A DNA stretch of 31,529 nt from JAZSNA01 sp045536135 (GTDB lineage: Bacteria; Pseudomonadota; Alphaproteobacteria; CAAHEQ01; UBA3637). Shown here in pieces: positions 24,398 to 31,178 of the stretch. The translations under genes were made by a program, and so were the position numbers. The stretch covers positions 1 through 31,529 of the forward strand of contig JAZSNA010000034.1 in the NCBI GenBank assembly GCA_045536135.1, in the 5' to 3' direction. The first letter of the stretch is position 1. Every line of letters begins with the position of its first letter. The notes beneath the pieces were generated by a model. That model was not told the origin of the DNA. It did no database searches and saw only the letters and a program-made list of their open reading frames with translations.

Positions 24398-25484
24398 ATA
24401 TGTCGCAATCGGACATCCGGATAAAATCGCTGATTTTATATCGGAAAATATTTTAGATGTCTATTTAAAGAGAGATTCAAATGTTCGTTATGCTCTTGAA
24501 GTGCAAATCAAAAATAATCGCATTTGTTTAGGTGGGGAAATTACATCGGTTTCTTTTTTGAATGAGGATGAAATTCATTCTATTTGTCAAACCGCTATTG
24601 AAAAAATCGGATATACGCCGGAATATCAAAAACGTTTTGGATCTGAAAATACCATTTCTTGTCATGATTTAATTGTTTTACCTTTGATTCAAAAACAATC
24701 CCCAGAAATTGCCATCGGTGTTGAAAATGACGGTTGGGGAGATCAAGGCATTTTTACCGGATATGCCGAAAACAATCCGACTTATAATTATATGCCTTTG
24801 GATCATGCTTTGGCCAGAGATTTAAATAAATATCTTTATGAATTTGTTTTACAAAACCAAATTGGCGGTTTAGATATTAAAACTCAAATCACATTATCCA
24901 ACAACCTTATTTATATCGTCGCAGCCGTTCCGACTGTTAATTCAGAAGAACATGAAATCATTAAAACTCAAATTGAAAACTGGTTTTTGGAAAAGAATAT
25001 ATCTACACCTTACCAAATCATCCTCAATGGTACGGGTATATATAAAATGCATTCTTCAATCGGTGATTGCGGAACAACAGGTCGGAAATTAGCCGTTGAC
25101 TTTTATGGCGGGAATGCCCCCATCGGTGGCGGTTGTCCATGGACAAAAGATGGAACAAAGGCTGATTTAGCGTTAAATTTATATTCCAGAATGATGGCAA
25201 AACAAAGTTTAATTGAATATAATCAAAATCATTCCACATCAGCTCATCATGCGATTTATCAAACTTGTTGCTGTATCGGGCGTAAAGATTTACAAGGTAT
25301 TTTAAAATTATATGATTCAGAAAAACATTTAATTGGGCAAAAAATATTTTTTGAAGAAATCGGACAAAAAGAATTGGTTCGCCGGTTCGGACTCAATCAA
25401 CCGATATTTTCCAATTTATGTTTAAATGGTTTATTTTATAATTCCCAATACCCTTGGGAGACAAACAAACAGGAGGTCAAATGA
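24384..25484 (+). CDS. metK: S-adenosylmethionine synthetase, divergent short form
   Basis: Makes SAM from methionine and ATP; 366 residues, somewhat short of the usual 380-390. The active-site set looks intact: Gly-His11-Pro-Asp13-Lys14, Gly-Asp119-Gln-Gly, Asp-Ile-Lys166-Thr-Gln-Ile, Thr-Gly-Arg234-Lys235, and Lys255-Asp-Gly-Thr-Lys259-x-Asp261. Surrounding sequence departs from typical MetK, for example Gly-Asp-Cys-Gly for Gly-Asp-Ala-Gly, and Cys-Cys-Cys near the C-terminal third. ATG 24384 is preferred over ATG 24372 because GAGG lies 6 bases before it. It ends in an ATGA overlap with parA. Its SAM would feed RsmG and MiaB, but the location between rsmG and parA is unusual. Confidence 0.88.
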   Translation: MRSSEYVAIGHPDKIADFISENILDVYLKRDSNVRYALEVQIKNNRICLGGEITSVSFLNEDEIHSICQTAIEKIGYTPEYQKRFGSENTISCHDLIVLPLIQKQSPEIAIGVENDGWGDQGIFTGYAENNPTYNYMPLDHALARDLNKYLYEFVLQNQIGGLDIKTQITLSNNLIYIVAAVPTVNSEEHEIIKTQIENWFLEKNISTPYQIILNGTGIYKMHSSIGDCGTTGRKLAVDFYGGNAPIGGGCPWTKDGTKADLALNLYSRMMAKQSLIEYNQNHSTSAHHAIYQTCCCIGRKDLQGILKLYDSEKHLIGQKIFFEEIGQKELVRRFGLNQPIFSNLCLNGLFYNSQYPWETNKQEVK

Positions 25485-26257
25485 GGGTTTTTTCAATTTC
25501 AAATCAAAAAGGCGGCGTCGGCAAAACAACAACCGCCGTTAATCTGGCCACAGCTCTATCGGCTTTAAAAAAGAAGGTTTTATTGATTGATCTGGACGCA
25601 CAAGGGAATGCCACCGTTTCATTCGGAAAATCCAGACAAGCCAAAGACCATAATGCCTATACTGTTTTAGTCGGTGCAGATACATTGGATAGTGCGGTTT
25701 TAGAAACGGATATTCCATGTTTATCCATTTTACCATCTTCTCAAGAATTGCTTGGACTTGATATTGAATTGGCCGGTGTTGAAAAGGCTCAATATTTTTT
25801 AAAAAACGCTCTTGAAAAAAGTCAAAAAGATTTTGATTACGTCTTTATTGATTGTCCACCGGCCGTCGGTATGATTACAGTCAATGCCTTAACCGCATCC
25901 AATGCCGTTATTGTTCCCATTCAGTGCGAATATCTAGCACTGGAAGGAGTTGCAGATTTAATCCACACCATCGAACGAGTTCAAAAGAACTTTAATCCTA
26001 AATTGGCCTATCAAGGTATTTTGCTGACTATGTTTGATAGCCGAAGCAATTTATCAAAGGGTATTTCGGATAATGTCCGAGGCTTTTTTGGACAAAAAGT
26101 TTATCAAACAATGATACCTAGAAATGTTCGCATTGCCGAAGCACCATCTCATGGAAAACCGGTTTTACTTTATGATTTAAGATGTGCTGGAGCACAGGCT
26201 TATTTAGAGTTGGCGAAAGAATTTTTAAACAGAGAAAAGGAGTTAATCAATGAATAA
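25481..26257 (+). CDS. parA: ParA, chromosome-partitioning ATPase
   Basis: A 258-residue deviant-Walker ATPase that forms DNA-bound dimers and moves ParB-parS complexes. The Walker A variant Lys-Gly-Gly-Val-Gly-Lys-Thr-Thr is at 10-17, with signature lysine Lys10, and Walker B Val-Phe-Ile-Asp-Cys-Pro-Pro near 115-121. ATG 25481 has a perfect AGGAGG site 5-6 bases upstream and overlaps the metK stop as ATGA; an earlier in-frame ATG at 25454 would put the start inside metK. parB overlaps the end by 8 bases. The chromosomal (Soj) type is indicated by size and context. Confidence 0.96.
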   Translation: MRVFSISNQKGGVGKTTTAVNLATALSALKKKVLLIDLDAQGNATVSFGKSRQAKDHNAYTVLVGADTLDSAVLETDIPCLSILPSSQELLGLDIELAGVEKAQYFLKNALEKSQKDFDYVFIDCPPAVGMITVNALTASNAVIVPIQCEYLALEGVADLIHTIERVQKNFNPKLAYQGILLTMFDSRSNLSKGISDNVRGFFGQKVYQTMIPRNVRIAEAPSHGKPVLLYDLRCAGAQAYLELAKEFLNREKELINE

Positions 26258-27137
26258 ATTAGGTTTGGGAAAAGGTTTAGAAGCTATCTTGGGAACAACC
26301 GAACAAACACAAGTTGTTCAAGATAATCATCCATCAAAAGACGGCGTGATTTCAATATCCGTTTCAAAATTACAAGCCGGAAAATATCAACCCCGAGAAA
26401 ATTTTGATGAAGAAAATTTATCCGATTTAATTGCATCCATCACAGAAAAAGGGGTTATTCAACCCTTGCTGGTTCGTCCGCTTTCCAATCAAGAAGATCG
26501 CTATGAAATCATTGCCGGTGAACGTCGTTTTCGGGCATCAATAGCGGCTGGATTAACGGAAGTTCCGGTTATTGTTAAAAACTTTAATGACTTGGAAGCA
26601 TTGGAAGTATCCTTAATTGAAAACCTACAACGGGCGGATTTAAATCCCATTGAAGAAGCTAAAGGATATCAACGTTTAATGAAAGAATTCCAAAAAACAC
26701 AAGAAGAATTATCTAAAACTTTGGGAAAAAGTCGCTCTCATGTGGCCAATATGGTTCGATTACTGACTTTACCGGATGTTGTTAAAGAAGCTTTGGAGAA
26801 AAATATTATTACATCAGGCCATGCTCGTGCTTTGGTTGGATTGGAAAATGCAGAATTTTTATTAAAACAAATTATAACCAACGGATTATCTGTCCGAGAG
26901 GTAGAAAAAATTGTTCAAAATCCAAATATGACAGAAATGCCGATATCTAAACCCAAAAAGAAAAAAGATAACGACATTATCGCATTAGAGGAAGAATTAA
27001 CCTCTATTTTAAAAACGGGAGTAAAAATCAATTGGAATGGGAAAAAGGGTAAAATTTCCATAGAATGCCACAGCCTTGAAAAGTTAGATTTAATTTTATC
27101 CCGATTAACCGCCGGCGGTGTCGTTCCCGAAGAATAA
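26250..27137 (+). CDS. parB: ParB, centromere-binding CTPase
   Basis: Binds parS and spreads as a CTP-gated clamp; 295 residues. The N-terminal Leu-Gly-Lys-Gly-Leu box (about 4-10) is the ParA-contact segment. The CTP-binding region includes Gln-Pro-Leu-Leu-Val-Arg-Pro and Gly-Glu-Arg-Arg-Phe-Arg (90-95). Glu-Asn-Leu-Gln-Arg and a helix-turn-helix with Leu-Gly-Lys-Ser-Arg-Ser-His-Val-Ala-Asn follow, then a dimerisation tail. The recognition helix should read the near-consensus parS at 23193. A terminator follows immediately. Confidence 0.97.
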   Translation: MNKLGLGKGLEAILGTTEQTQVVQDNHPSKDGVISISVSKLQAGKYQPRENFDEENLSDLIASITEKGVIQPLLVRPLSNQEDRYEIIAGERRFRASIAAGLTEVPVIVKNFNDLEALEVSLIENLQRADLNPIEEAKGYQRLMKEFQKTQEELSKTLGKSRSHVANMVRLLTLPDVVKEALEKNIITSGHARALVGLENAEFLLKQIITNGLSVREVEKIVQNPNMTEMPISKPKKKKDNDIIALEEELTSILKTGVKINWNGKKGKISIECHSLEKLDLILSRLTAGGVVPEE

Positions 27138-27143
27138 TAAAGT

Positions 27144-27167
27144 AAAAGCCCCGAATTTGGGGCTTTT
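27144..27167. terminator. Bidirectional terminator between parB and rpmJ
   Basis: 9-bp stem AAAAGCCCC/GGGGCTTTT (27144-27152 with 27159-27167) and a 6-base loop. It ends the rsmG-to-parB run and also the convergent rpmJ transcript, whose stop codon is 2 bases away. Confidence 0.9.
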
Positions 27168-27168
27168 A

Positions 27169-27294
27169 TTATTTTTGTGTTGCTTTCATCCGAGGATTTT
27201 TTTTGTTAATAACAAATAAACGATTTCCACGTTTAACCAATTTATTATTTTTATCCCGTTTCATCCAAGCGCGCAAAGATTTTAATACTTTCAT
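27169..27294 (-). CDS. rpmJ: Ribosomal protein bL36, Cys-less form
   Basis: A 41-residue, very basic protein beginning MKVLKSLRAW and ending in the Val-Ile-Asn-Lys-Lys-Asn-Pro-Arg-x-Lys-Ala block diagnostic of bL36. It has no cysteines, so it is the zinc-independent (C-minus) paralogue type, which is the usual form in alphaproteobacteria. GAAGGG lies 8-9 bases before the ATG, and a good promoter is at 27325-27353. It is a stand-alone gene and terminates at the hairpin shared with parB. It is short enough to be missed by automatic callers. Confidence 0.92.
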   Translation of the reverse strand: MKVLKSLRAWMKRDKNNKLVKRGNRLFVINKKNPRMKATQK

Positions 27295-27324
27295 TTTTAT
27301 TCCCTTCGTTTAAACTGGTTTCCT

Positions 27325-27353
27325 TATATAAATGAAAATTAAAGAAAAGTCAA
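27325..27353 (-). promoter_or_regulatory. Predicted sigma70 promoter of rpmJ
   Basis: On the minus strand: TTGACT (27353-27348), a 17-base spacer, and TATATA (27330-27325). The expected start site is near 27318, giving a leader of about 24 bases. The -35 element overlaps the stop codon of the upstream MazG-like gene. Confidence 0.6.
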
Positions 27354-27763
27354 GTATTTTTTATATTCTGTTTTAAATTAGATAAATCCGGCTTGTGATA
27401 ATTCGGACCTTTGATGACTTTCCCATCGGATCTTTTAATCGGTTTACCATCCGGACCCAACTTTGACATATTGCTTTGATGAGTTAATTCAAAAGCCTCA
27501 GCCATCGGTAATCCGAATGAAATAGCTAATCCGGATAACGCATATTGAACATCAGCCATTTCCTTACACATATTTTCAAAAGTTTCACGATTAACAGAGC
27601 CTTTTTCCACCTGTTCCATAGCTAAATCTAACTCATCAAACAGTTCTTTAACTTCTTCTTCGATCAGTTTTTTTCGCAACTGTAATAAATCCTTTGAAAA
27701 AGGAACATTCACAGGGTTTTCCATTGCCAAATGAAATTCTTCCACAATATCTTCACGATTCAT
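27350..27763 (-). CDS. MazG/PRA-PH-like nucleotide pyrophosphohydrolase
   Basis: A 137-residue all-alpha NTP pyrophosphohydrolase-like protein. The metal-binding pattern Glu-Glu-x-x-Glu lies at about 36-40 and Glu68-x-x-Asp71 at the second helix. The C-terminal Met-Ser-Lys-Leu-Gly-Pro-Asp-Gly-Lys-Pro and Lys-Gly-Pro-Asn-Tyr blocks are typical of the DR2231/HisE-like subgroup, some of which hydrolyse dUTP or similar nucleotides. It probably cleans non-canonical nucleotides; true HisE is less likely since no his genes are near. GGAGGA precedes the ATG. Maf, another pool-cleaning enzyme, lies about 2 kb away. Confidence 0.8.
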   Translation of the reverse strand: MNREDIVEEFHLAMENPVNVPFSKDLLQLRKKLIEEEVKELFDELDLAMEQVEKGSVNRETFENMCKEMADVQYALSGLAISFGLPMAEAFELTHQSNMSKLGPDGKPIKRSDGKVIKGPNYHKPDLSNLKQNIKNT

Positions 27764-27822
27764 TCTCCATATCCTCCTTTTTTATTTTTTAAACCTTTTT
27801 TATTCTTGATACAAGTTTATTC

Positions 27823-27851
27823 TTGACTTTTGAATGTATTTTTGCTAGTAG
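27823..27851 (+). promoter_or_regulatory. Predicted promoter of tRNA-Thr
   Basis: TTGACT (27823-27828), a 17-base spacer and TAGTAG (27846-27851), a weak -10. The expected start is about 10 bases before the tRNA 5' end. Confidence 0.4.
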
Positions 27852-27867
27852 ATATATAGATTTAAGT

Positions 27868-27942
27868 GCCGCTGTGGCTCAGTGGTAGAGCACACCCTTG
27901 GTAAGGGTGGGGTCGTGAGTCCGATTCTCACCAGCGGCACCA
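27868..27942 (+). tRNA. tRNA-Thr (anticodon GGU), CCA encoded
   Basis: A full cloverleaf is visible. The acceptor stem is GCCGCTG/CAGCGGC, the D stem GCTC/GAGC, the anticodon stem CACCC/GGGTG with loop TTGGTAA (anticodon GGT), and the T stem GTGAG/CTCAC. Discriminator A and a templated CCA end it at 27942. Oddity: the T loop reads TCCGATT, so position 55 is C where nearly all elongator tRNAs have U (pseudouridine). A terminator-like hairpin follows. Confidence 0.95.
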
Positions 27943-27948
27943 TTAAAA

Positions 27949-27975
27949 GAAGTCCCTTTTTGTGGGGCTTTTTTT
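27949..27975 (+). terminator. Rho-independent terminator after tRNA-Thr
   Basis: Stem AAGTCCC/GGGGCTT with one G-T pair (27950-27956 with 27964-27970), followed by a run of T. It begins 7-8 bases after the tRNA CCA end. Confidence 0.7.
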
Positions 27976-27996
27976 AAAACCGTTTTAGACAAATTA

Positions 27997-28010
27997 ATTT
28001 CAATTGAAAT
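27997..28010. promoter_or_regulatory. Palindrome ATTTCAATTGAAAT over the -35 box, candidate operator
   Basis: A perfect 14-bp palindrome whose right half contains the TTGAAA -35 element of the promoter at 28004-28032. A dimeric regulator bound here would block RNA polymerase. No regulator gene is adjacent. Confidence 0.45.
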
Positions 28011-28032
28011 ACATATAATTTTATGATATAAT
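28004..28032 (+). promoter_or_regulatory. Strong sigma70-type promoter of the cytidylyltransferase operon
   Basis: TTGAAA (28004-28009), a 17-base spacer and a perfect TATAAT (28027-28032). The start site is expected near 28039, with AAGGAAG and the ATG at 28055 following. Confidence 0.7.
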
Positions 28033-28054
28033 CTTTGAAAAAGGAAGATATTAT

Positions 28055-28732
28055 ATGAATTATGCTGTTATTTTAGCCTCGGGTCAAGGAAATCGTTTTG
28101 GATCGGATATACCAAAACAGTTTGTCAAAATCGGGCGGAAAATGGTCATAGAATATACTTTGGATATTTTTGAAAAATCTGAACATATTGATAAAATCAT
28201 TCTGGTTGCTCCACAAATCTATTTGGAAAAGTTGCAAAAATTAAAAAAATATTTTCCTAAAATAGAACAAATTGTCAGGGGCGGTTCTACACGAAGAGAA
28301 TCTTGTACCAACGGCATTTCGGTTATTTCAGAACAAAATGCATCCGTTTTTATCCACAATGCCGTTCAACCGTTAATTTCGTTGGATACTATTCAAAAAT
28401 GTGCCGAAGCATTGAAAAAATATGATGCTGTTTCAACGGCTATTCCTTGTGTTTATACGGTTTTAGAAACTCATCAAAACAGAACTTTGAAAAAAATTCA
28501 TCCACGAAAAGATATGTTTAATGATTTTGGAACGGAATGTTTTAAATTACCTGTTTTGAAAAAGGCTTTAAGTTATCCGGATGACGATTGTACCGATTTT
28601 ATCGGTTTGGTCTTTAAACATCATTTGTCACCGGTATATTTAGCCGAATCTAATCCGGAAAACATAAAAATCACACATGCATTGGATTTGGAATTGGTCA
28701 AAATTCTTTTAAAAAAGCAAAAGGTAAAATGA
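28055..28732 (+). CDS. IspD/TarI-family cytidylyltransferase
   Basis: 225 residues. The N-terminal nucleotide-binding signature is Ala-Ser-Gly-x-Gly-x-Arg14-Phe-Gly with Pro-Lys21-Gln, as in IspD and TarI. The family makes CDP-methylerythritol (IspD) or CDP-ribitol (TarI) from CTP and a polyol phosphate. The usual His-Asp-x-x-Arg-Pro block is changed to His-Asn-Ala-Val-Gln-Pro (101-106). Because a CDP-glycerol/CDP-ribitol phosphotransferase-like gene follows 18 bases later, I favour a CDP-polyol role over isoprenoid synthesis. Good ribosome site AAGGAAG. A strong promoter with an overlapping palindrome is upstream. IspD cannot be excluded without seeing the rest of the genome. Confidence 0.75.
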   Translation: MNYAVILASGQGNRFGSDIPKQFVKIGRKMVIEYTLDIFEKSEHIDKIILVAPQIYLEKLQKLKKYFPKIEQIVRGGSTRRESCTNGISVISEQNASVFIHNAVQPLISLDTIQKCAEALKKYDAVSTAIPCVYTVLETHQNRTLKKIHPRKDMFNDFGTECFKLPVLKKALSYPDDDCTDFIGLVFKHHLSPVYLAESNPENIKITHALDLELVKILLKKQKVK

Positions 28733-28750
28733 ATTCAAAAGGAGTATAAT

Positions 28751-29992
28751 ATGAAAAAGACAATATGTCATTTGATTAGCTGTTTTATTCCGATTAAAAA
28801 ATACAGAAAACATTTCAGACAATGGATGAAAGTTAAGTTGATTAACTTTAAAAAAATTCAACAAAATTATTCTAAAAATCTTAACTTATTAAAAAACAAA
28901 GATAAAATAAAAGTTGCTTTTTTGAATTGGGAAAATTGTAAATGGTCTTATGACACTTTATATCAAAAATTTAAACAAAGTCAAAAGTTTATCCCTTGTG
29001 TTGTTATTGTTGATAAAAAACACCCTTCTTGCAATAGGGAAAAAAATTTAAAATTTTTCAAAGATAAAAAGTATGATACTTTGGTTATTAAATCAGCCAA
29101 GGAACTTGAAAATCAATTTGACCTTATTTTTTATGAACAACCATGGTTTTCATTGGATAATGAATTTTCTCCGGAAAACTTATCAAAAAAAGCTTTATGT
29201 TTCTATGTTCCTTACGGTATCGAGCTGGATATACACAATAATATAATGCGTTTTGTAAAAAAATTTTATATGTCTTTATTTAAAACATTTATATTTAACG
29301 AACAAGTCAAAGAAGATATGAGAAAAATCGGCTTAAAAAATGTTGTTGTGACCGGACATCCCAGATTAGATAACTATTTATTACCTGTTCGGCATAAGGA
29401 TTTATGGAAAACAAATAAATTTAGGATTATATATGCACCACATCATTCATTTTCCACATCAGAATTGAAATGGGCGACGTACGAATGGAATGGAGATTTT
29501 TTATTAAAACTGGCTCAAAAATATTCTGATACCACAGAATGGATTTTTAAACCTCATCCCCGTTTTTACACAGCTTTGACGGAAGAGTTCGGTAAAAAGT
29601 ATGCAGATAAAGTTTTTTCCGATTGGTCAAAGGTTTCCAGATTGTATGACACAGGCGATTATTTTGATTTATTCAGAACATCTGATTTAATGATTTCAGA
29701 TTGTGGTAGTTTTAAAATAGAATATCTGCCATCAGGTAAACCCTTTTTAAATTTAGTTTCCAATTATCCGAATACAGATCCACACGGTATCAATTACCAA
29801 TATTTTATGTCATCTTATTATCATGCTCATGATAATAAAGAATTGGAAAAGTATTTTGATTTATTGGTTAATAAAAAGCAAGATCCTCTTAAAGAAAAAA
29901 GAAATCAGTTAATTCGTGAATTTCCGATTGGTTCGGCTGATCAAATATATACTTATATCAACGACCTTTTAAAGAGTTCAGAAATTGAATAA
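28751..29992 (+). CDS. CDP-glycerol/CDP-ribitol phosphotransferase-like (TagB/TagF family)
   Basis: 413 residues in the GT-B-like family that polymerises or transfers polyol phosphates. A basic, Lys-rich N-terminal segment (1-50) may contact membrane. The C-terminal half carries family motifs: Thr-Gly-His-Pro-Arg (about 201-205), Ile-Tyr-Ala-Pro-His-His-Ser (about 227-233), Phe-Lys-Pro-His-Pro-Arg (about 266-271), and Asp-Leu-Met-Ile-Ser-Asp-Cys-Gly-Ser (about 314-322). The two His-containing blocks are the expected catalytic region. GGAG lies 7-8 bases before the ATG. It is paired with the cytidylyltransferase and probably adds a polyol phosphate to LPS or capsule. The 3' end overlaps convergent maf by 35 bases. 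Confidence 0.78.
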   Translation: MKKTICHLISCFIPIKKYRKHFRQWMKVKLINFKKIQQNYSKNLNLLKNKDKIKVAFLNWENCKWSYDTLYQKFKQSQKFIPCVVIVDKKHPSCNREKNLKFFKDKKYDTLVIKSAKELENQFDLIFYEQPWFSLDNEFSPENLSKKALCFYVPYGIELDIHNNIMRFVKKFYMSLFKTFIFNEQVKEDMRKIGLKNVVVTGHPRLDNYLLPVRHKDLWKTNKFRIIYAPHHSFSTSELKWATYEWNGDFLLKLAQKYSDTTEWIFKPHPRFYTALTEEFGKKYADKVFSDWSKVSRLYDTGDYFDLFRTSDLMISDCGSFKIEYLPSGKPFLNLVSNYPNTDPHGINYQYFMSSYYHAHDNKELEKYFDLLVNKKQDPLKEKRNQLIREFPIGSADQIYTYINDLLKSSEIE

Positions 29993-30569
29993 TATCTGTC
30001 ATCGGCAGACCTTGAATTGTATCCGTATCATAATCTTGTGATTTAAAAATTTGCGGAGTCTTTTCAATTTGAAAACCACCCACACATCCGATACAATTTT
30101 GACCATGATTTTGAATATATGTATTAATTTCATCTTCTGTCATTTTTTTGATTTCCAAGGTATCATCTTGGACTTTTTTAAATAAGATTTGTCCGTTTTG
30201 AATAATAACACAAGCTGTTAACAAATGATGTTTTTGACCATTTAAAAGCCGAATAGATTGTTCAACCTCATTAATATTATATGGTTTATCCAACCGCTTT
30301 GATTGAAATTCCACCATTTGATCTGCCCCAATAATCAATTGATTTGGATTTTTTAATGATACACTTTCGGCCTTTCCGATTGCTAATATTTCCACCAAAC
30401 GAATTAAAGGATATTCTTTATATTCTTCTTTGGCTTTTTCTTCATCAAAATCAGACGGTATGATTTTAAAAGGGATATTATATTTTTCCATTAATTTTTT
30501 TCTGGACGAGCTTGCAGAAGCTAAAACAATACCCTGTGGATAAGTTGATAAGTTTTGGTTGTCTGACAT
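29958..30569 (-). CDS. maf: Maf-family nucleotide pyrophosphatase
   Basis: A 203-residue Maf/YhdE-like protein that hydrolyses dTTP, UTP or modified pyrimidine nucleotides. It has the N-terminal Leu-Ala-Ser-Ala-Ser-x-x-Arg-Lys-x-Leu (about 16-26), a Glu-Lys-Ala-Lys-Glu segment, the Gly-Ala-Asp-Gln-Met block (about 80-84), and Gly-Gly-Phe-Gln-Ile-Glu near the end. Gln in Ala-Asp-Gln replaces the more common Thr. maf sits beside the replication origin in several alphaproteobacteria, which fits the DnaA-box-like repeats just upstream. Its last 35 bases overlap the convergent TagB/TagF-like gene. Confidence 0.9.
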   Translation of the reverse strand: MSDNQNLSTYPQGIVLASASSSRKKLMEKYNIPFKIIPSDFDEEKAKEEYKEYPLIRLVEILAIGKAESVSLKNPNQLIIGADQMVEFQSKRLDKPYNINEVEQSIRLLNGQKHHLLTACVIIQNGQILFKKVQDDTLEIKKMTEDEINTYIQNHGQNCIGCVGGFQIEKTPQIFKSQDYDTDTIQGLPMTDIIQFLNSLKGR

Positions 30570-30604
30570 AATTATCCTTTGATATAAATTTTAATACACC
30601 TCTA

Positions 30605-30687
30605 TTATACACAAAAAAATATAAAAGGAAATAAAAGAAATTCCTAATCAAATAAAAGTTATACACAATATACACAGGGTATACAAA
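30605..30687. other. DnaA-box-like repeats in AT-rich intergenic region, candidate oriC
   Basis: The 286-base gap between maf and csp is the largest in the window. It holds TTATACACA at 30605-30613 and 30659-30667, both fitting TTATNCACA, plus ATATACACA at 30668-30676 (one mismatch) and GTATACAAA at 30679-30687 (two mismatches). The last three are near-contiguous and in the same orientation, roughly one helical turn apart. An AT-only stretch follows (about 30691-30714), suitable for unwinding. Context (maf, dnaQ, rsmG, parAB, parS within 9 kb) supports an origin. The first box also contains the likely maf -10 (TATAAT on the minus strand), so part of the signal may be promoter. Confidence 0.5.
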
Positions 30688-30737
30688 TCCTAATAAATAT
30701 TTTTTTAATATAAAAGATGGAATTTTGGGAATAATCC

Positions 30738-30766
30738 TTGACAGAGGATAAAAGAATCTCTATTCT
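30738..30766 (+). promoter_or_regulatory. Predicted sigma70 promoter of the cold-shock gene
   Basis: Perfect -35 TTGACA (30738-30743), a 17-base spacer and TATTCT (30761-30766). The predicted start near 30773 gives a leader of about 83 bases before the ATG at 30856. That is long for this compact genome and consistent with the regulated leaders of csp mRNAs. Confidence 0.65.
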
Positions 30767-30855
30767 AAAAAAGTCTTCGGCAATACAGCATATATTATAT
30801 ATTGATTTGACGAATTATACCTTGACAAGGTTTTTTATATTCAAGGAGAAATAAA

Positions 30856-31068
30856 ATGGCAACAGTCGGTAAAGTAAAATGGTTTAATTTCAGAAAAGGT
30901 TATGGTTTTATTATTCCCGAAGGGGGGGAGGGTGATGTTTTTGTTCATATCACATCATTACAAGAATCCGGACTTCGTGGTTTAAAAGATAATCAAAATG
31001 TTGAATTTGATATCAAAACCGATGAAAACGGTCGCCAAAGTGCAATTAATATCGTTTTAAAGGATTAA
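30856..31068 (+). CDS. cspA: Cold-shock domain protein
   Basis: A 70-residue single cold-shock domain that binds single-stranded RNA/DNA as a chaperone. RNP1 Lys-Gly-Tyr-Gly-Phe-Ile is at 14-19 and RNP2 Val-Phe-Val-His-Ile at 28-32. The Lys-Trp-Phe-Asn at 8-11 is standard. AAGGAG lies 8 bases before the ATG. It has a long leader and its own terminator, so it is monocistronic. Which csp paralogue it is cannot be told from sequence; the symbol marks the family. Confidence 0.95.
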   Translation: MATVGKVKWFNFRKGYGFIIPEGGEGDVFVHITSLQESGLRGLKDNQNVEFDIKTDENGRQSAINIVLKD

Positions 31069-31072
31069 AAGA

Positions 31073-31099
31073 AAAGCCCCGAAAACGGGGCTTTTTTTT
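31073..31099. terminator. Bidirectional terminator after csp
   Basis: 9-bp stem AAAGCCCCG/CGGGGCTTT (31073-31081 with 31086-31094), AAAA loop and a T run. It also serves the convergent minus-strand gene. Confidence 0.92.
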
Positions 31100-31178
31100 A
31101 TTCATATATATAACTTGGTTTAGATTTTTTATTTAATCCGCGAATTTCTAATTCATCCCGACTGGATACCTTTATCAC
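31098..31178 (-). other. Possible 26-residue overlapping ORF or frameshifted tail of the upstream gene
   Basis: On the minus strand the frame shifted by -1 at the end of the gene at 31175-31519 stays open for 26 codons, from a GTG overlapping that gene's TGA (GTGA). It stops exactly at the csp terminator. Its composition (Ser-Arg-Asp-Glu-Leu-Glu-Ile-Arg-Gly-Leu) looks protein-like. It may be a coupled small ORF, a -1 frameshift extension, or chance. Confidence 0.3.

Noticed and set aside
27138..27349. Gene-free gap after parB
   Set aside because: Reading the minus strand reveals the short bL36 gene and its promoter, so it is not empty.
27581..27596. Second parS-like sequence AGTTTCACGATTAACA
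   Set aside because: Only 12 of 16 positions match, the right half-site is lost, and it lies within the MazG-like coding region.
28350..28358. Perfect DnaA box TTATCCACA
   Set aside because: It is alone and inside the cytidylyltransferase coding sequence (encoding part of Phe-Ile-His-Asn), so it is probably chance, though it lies near the candidate origin.
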